Below, in pieces: positions 24,029 to 26,014 of a stretch of DNA of 26,014 nt (its first letter is position 1; every line of letters starts with the position of its first letter). Made by a program: the position numbers and the translations under genes. This DNA is from H111-94 sp034436045 (GTDB taxonomy: Bacteria; Chloroflexota; Ktedonobacteria; Ktedonobacterales; Ktedonobacteraceae). The stretch is from NCBI GenBank assembly GCA_034436045.1, contig DAOTVZ010000194.1, forward strand, positions 1 through 26,014. Reading direction: 5' to 3'. Under the pieces are notes generated by a model. The model saw only the letters and a program-made list of their open reading frames with translations, was not told the DNA's origin and made no database searches.

Positions 24029-24073
24029 ACAAGAGAGCGTGGCAACAACGCAATTGTTGCCACGCTCTCTTGT
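24029..24073 (+). terminator. Perfect 20-base-pair hairpin after the NYN gene
   Basis: ACAAGAGAGCGTGGCAACAA (24029-24048) and its exact reverse complement (24054-24073) enclose a 5-base loop, CGCAA. No clear T-run follows (GTTGATAAC), so it is either a bidirectional or factor-assisted terminator or a repeat element. There is no copy elsewhere in the window. Confidence 0.6.
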
Positions 24074-24106
24074 GTTGATAACAGCGCACCAGCATCTTCT
24101 GAACTG

Positions 24107-24129
24107 CTTGACGTACTCAGCCTTGACGT
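24107..24129 (+). repeat. Direct repeat CTTGACGT upstream of the MFS gene
   Basis: CTTGACGT occurs at 24107-24114 and 24122-24129 with a 15-base period; after one further base, both copies continue with CT. Each contains a -35-like TTGACG; no good -10 follows the second copy. It may be a tandem regulator site or alternate -35 elements. Confidence 0.35.
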
Positions 24130-24189
24130 GCTACTCTTCTCATCAGAACATGCCTGTCCACCTTAATCATATGTCTCAGTGGCAGGTGT

Positions 24190-24215
24190 AAGGAGGTGAG
24201 AAACGTATGACATGA
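24190..24215 (+). promoter_or_regulatory. Perfect Shine-Dalgarno before a two-codon frame
   Basis: AAGGAGGTGAG (24190-24200) matches the anti-Shine-Dalgarno almost completely. Six bases on is ATG-ACA-TGA (24207-24215). An overlapping ATG at 24212 opens a seven-codon frame (MMYCHVF). No longer gene uses this site. The MFS gene starts 75 bases downstream with its own GGAG. Confidence 0.4.
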
Positions 24216-24289
24216 TGTATTGCCATGTGTTCTGAATGTGATCCAATGTTGTATCAGTTTCTAACTAGAACCCTCATGGAGATACACCT

Positions 24290-25657
24290 ATGGCAACTGC
24301 TGCAAATCCGCAGGTCACGATTGCATCGCGCATTGACCGTCTACCGCTCTTCTCCTTGCATCGCTGGCTGGCCTTTGTGCTGGGCATCGGCACCTTCTTC
24401 GACCTCTACGACATCTTCCTCGGCGGCTTGCTGGGCGCGGTACTGACTCCTATCTTCCACCTCAATGCAGTGCAAACGGCGCTGGTGATTGCTTCCGGCT
24501 TCATCGGCATGTTTGTGGGGGCCAGTGTTCTGGGTATCGTGTCCGACTATATCGGTCGGCGTACCATGTACATGATTAACCTGCTGATCTACTCGGTCTT
24601 CTCGCTTCTCGCGGCCTTCTCAACTGCCTATCTTCTCGTGATCATCTTTCGTTTTCTGGCCGGTATCGGGCTGGGCGCGGAGCCGCCGCTGACGGACATT
24701 TACATGGGTGAGTTGATCCCCAAAAATGCGCGCGGACGCTACACGGCCTGGTCGTATACCTTTGGTTTCCTCGGTGTACCGCTGGCGGGCTTCGTGGGCA
24801 AGCTGGTCGTGCAGTATCATTTTCTGGGTATACCGGGCTGGCGCTGGCTACTCGTCATCGGCGCACTGGGCGCTCTCATCGTCTGGTTCCTGCGGCGCAG
24901 GCTGCCGGAGTCCCCGCGCTGGTATGAGACGCACCGCGACATGGACGCTGCCGAGAAGACGATGAAAGAAATTGAGGAGTGGGCCATGCGCGAAACCGGC
25001 ATGAAAGAACTGCCTGCGCCGACGCCGGTCGTGGTCGAGCCGCAGGAACACGCACCCATCTCGGAGATTTTCAGCGGCCCCTACGCGCGCCGTACCACCA
25101 TGCTATGGATTTTCCAGATTTTGCAGACCGTCGGCTACTACGGTTTTGGCTCGCTGGCCCCGGTCGTGCTGGTTGCCAAAGGCTTCAGCGTCGTGACCAC
25201 GCTCAGCTACACAGCGCTCATCTTCCTGGGCTATCCGCTTGGCTCACTGCTCTCTGTGCCAATTGTGGAGCGTTTCGAGCGCAAATGGCTGATTGTCAGT
25301 TCGGCAGTGGGCATTGGCATCTTTGGCCTGATCTTCGGCTTCGCCACAGCGGTACCACTGATTGTCGCCGCCGGTTTCCTGCTCACAACAGTCAGCAATA
25401 TCTTTTCCAACTCGTTTCACATCTACCAGGCGGAAATCTTCCCAACGCGCATGCGCGGTACTGCCGTCGGCATTGCCTACAGCCTGAGCCGCGTCACCAG
25501 TGCAGTGCTGCCCTTCGTGGCGGTGCCGTTGTTACACACTTCCGGTCCCGTAACCGTGTTTATCGGTGCCGCGATCATCATGGCGATTCTCTGCCTGGAC
25601 GTGGGCTTTCTTGGCCCCAAGAGTACAGGGCGCAGCCTGGAGGTCGTCTCGCAGTAG
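24290..25657 (+). CDS. Major facilitator superfamily transporter (metabolite:H+ symporter / sugar porter-like)
   Basis: A 12-helix secondary transporter in the cytoplasmic membrane; 455 residues, a normal length. The first helix holds FFDLYDIFLGG, the D-x-Y-D pattern of aromatic acid and metabolite:proton symporters. The loop 2-3 motif is SDYIGRRT. Helix 4 has RFLAGIGLGAEPP, and the following loop has GELIPKNARGR. PESPRW follows helix 6, as in sugar porters. Loop 6-7 is long and charged, with VVVEPQEHAP. A matching second-half motif, AEIFPTRMRGTA, is present. The start ATG follows GGAG at about 8 bases. Substrate unknown. It converges with the small minus-strand gene with a 5-base gap. The upstream region has an odd perfect ribosome site and a direct repeat. 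Confidence 0.93.
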   Translation: MATAANPQVTIASRIDRLPLFSLHRWLAFVLGIGTFFDLYDIFLGGLLGAVLTPIFHLNAVQTALVIASGFIGMFVGASVLGIVSDYIGRRTMYMINLLIYSVFSLLAAFSTAYLLVIIFRFLAGIGLGAEPPLTDIYMGELIPKNARGRYTAWSYTFGFLGVPLAGFVGKLVVQYHFLGIPGWRWLLVIGALGALIVWFLRRRLPESPRWYETHRDMDAAEKTMKEIEEWAMRETGMKELPAPTPVVVEPQEHAPISEIFSGPYARRTTMLWIFQILQTVGYYGFGSLAPVVLVAKGFSVVTTLSYTALIFLGYPLGSLLSVPIVERFERKWLIVSSAVGIGIFGLIFGFATAVPLIVAAGFLLTTVSNIFSNSFHIYQAEIFPTRMRGTAVGIAYSLSRVTSAVLPFVAVPLLHTSGPVTVFIGAAIIMAILCLDVGFLGPKSTGRSLEVVSQ

Positions 25658-25662
25658 AGGCT

Positions 25663-25908
25663 CTATATGCTTCCATCCAGACGTTGGGTCAGGTGGCGCG
25701 TTTTGTTGCTGATGACTTTGACCTGCTCCTGAGAGATGGACTGCCCCTGAGCAAGTTGCTCCAGCGCGCTCTGCGTCTCCGCGTCCAGCACGCGCGTGAC
25801 GTTGGGGGCCAGGCGCGTTGTGGCTTTGCCGGTACGTTTGTACTCGTCCAGCACTTTGCTTACCAGGCGATGGGCGTTGGCCTTCTCCACAAAGTTCATT
25901 ACGACCAC
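25663..25908 (-). CDS. Small hypothetical protein (81 residues)
   Basis: Not recognised. The start is GTG at 25908 with AGGAGG 5 bases before it; an ATG three codons later is the alternative, but its distance from the ribosome site (14 bases) is less favourable. The protein is soluble, highly charged and helical (FVEKANAHRLVSKVLDEYKRTG, split by a TTRLAPNVTRV turn, then LDAETQSALEQLAQGQSI). It ends with a basic helix (VKVISNKTRHLTQRL). The size and character would suit a small regulatory or nucleoprotein, but no family is claimed. It is at the window's right end with its promoter region inside the window (25909-26014), where a short palindrome AGGGCGTGCCCT lies at 26003-26014. Confidence 0.7.
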   Translation of the reverse strand: MVVMNFVEKANAHRLVSKVLDEYKRTGKATTRLAPNVTRVLDAETQSALEQLAQGQSISQEQVKVISNKTRHLTQRLDGSI

Positions 25909-26014
25909 GTTGGCCTCCTATTGATCACAGAACAATCAGCAATTGAGAAGAGGATGAGACGAGCATAACGAGCAAGGAATCAACAAGAGCAAGGCGGCCA
26001 TGAGGGCGTGCCCT

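Noticed and set aside
1..26014. CRISPR arrays, prophage, insertion sequences, tRNA and rRNA genes
   Set aside because: Looked for on both strands by eye; no regularly spaced repeats, integrase or transposase motifs or RNA-gene signatures were seen.

Overview
The window looks like chromosomal DNA from a moderately GC-rich, free-living heterotrophic bacterium. Strong AAGGAG-type ribosome binding sites, several GTG starts, SigA-like TTGACA and extended -10 promoters, and the gene mix fit the Chloroflexota, perhaps Ktedonobacteria. The mix includes a class II fumarase, a P450, a YhaO/YhaN-like nuclease/ATPase pair, a LabA/NYN protein with a long disordered arm and a membrane-tailed kinase-like protein. 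This placement comes from remembered gene style, not from a search. No rRNA, tRNA, CRISPR array, transposase or phage gene was recognised.

Layout. 1-6300: glutamate dehydrogenase (5' end cut off by the window), recJ on the opposite strand, a DivIC/FtsB-like division protein, then a nitrogen or amide salvage cluster of class I glutamine amidotransferase (gamma-glutamyl hydrolase type), isoaspartyl peptidase/asparaginase and a small MazG-like pyrophosphohydrolase. A leader with its own promoter, a possible leader peptide and a terminator/antiterminator pair precedes the amidotransferase. 6315-8570 (minus): a ROK-family protein followed by a kinase-like protein with a C-terminal membrane anchor. 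Both have lost key catalytic residues. 8958-12187: cytochrome P450 and fumarase, separated by a palindromic repeat. 12525-17874: an Mre11/SbcD-like phosphoesterase and a 1313-residue Rad50/SbcC-like ATPase that carries a transmembrane hairpin where a zinc hook would normally sit. 17877-19965: an unrecognised aromatic-rich protein, an ArsR-type repressor with a clear promoter and operator, and a PHP-domain phosphoesterase. 20204-23990: a CDP-alcohol phosphatidyltransferase that may be leaderless, then an 894-residue protein with about 680 disordered residues and a C-terminal NYN nuclease domain. 24290-25908: an MFS transporter and a small unknown protein.

How the genes work together. Glutamate dehydrogenase, the amidotransferase and the asparaginase all release or handle amino-acid nitrogen. 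The ROK protein and pseudokinase are 21 bases apart and probably co-transcribed. Both look like sensors or scaffolds rather than enzymes. The nuclease-like and ATPase genes form an operon and probably one complex, here predicted to be tethered to the membrane. The most interesting items are this membrane-tethered pair with altered metal ligands, the paired inactive kinases, the attenuator-like leader at 3824-4066, and the NYN protein with repeated arginine/aromatic motifs.
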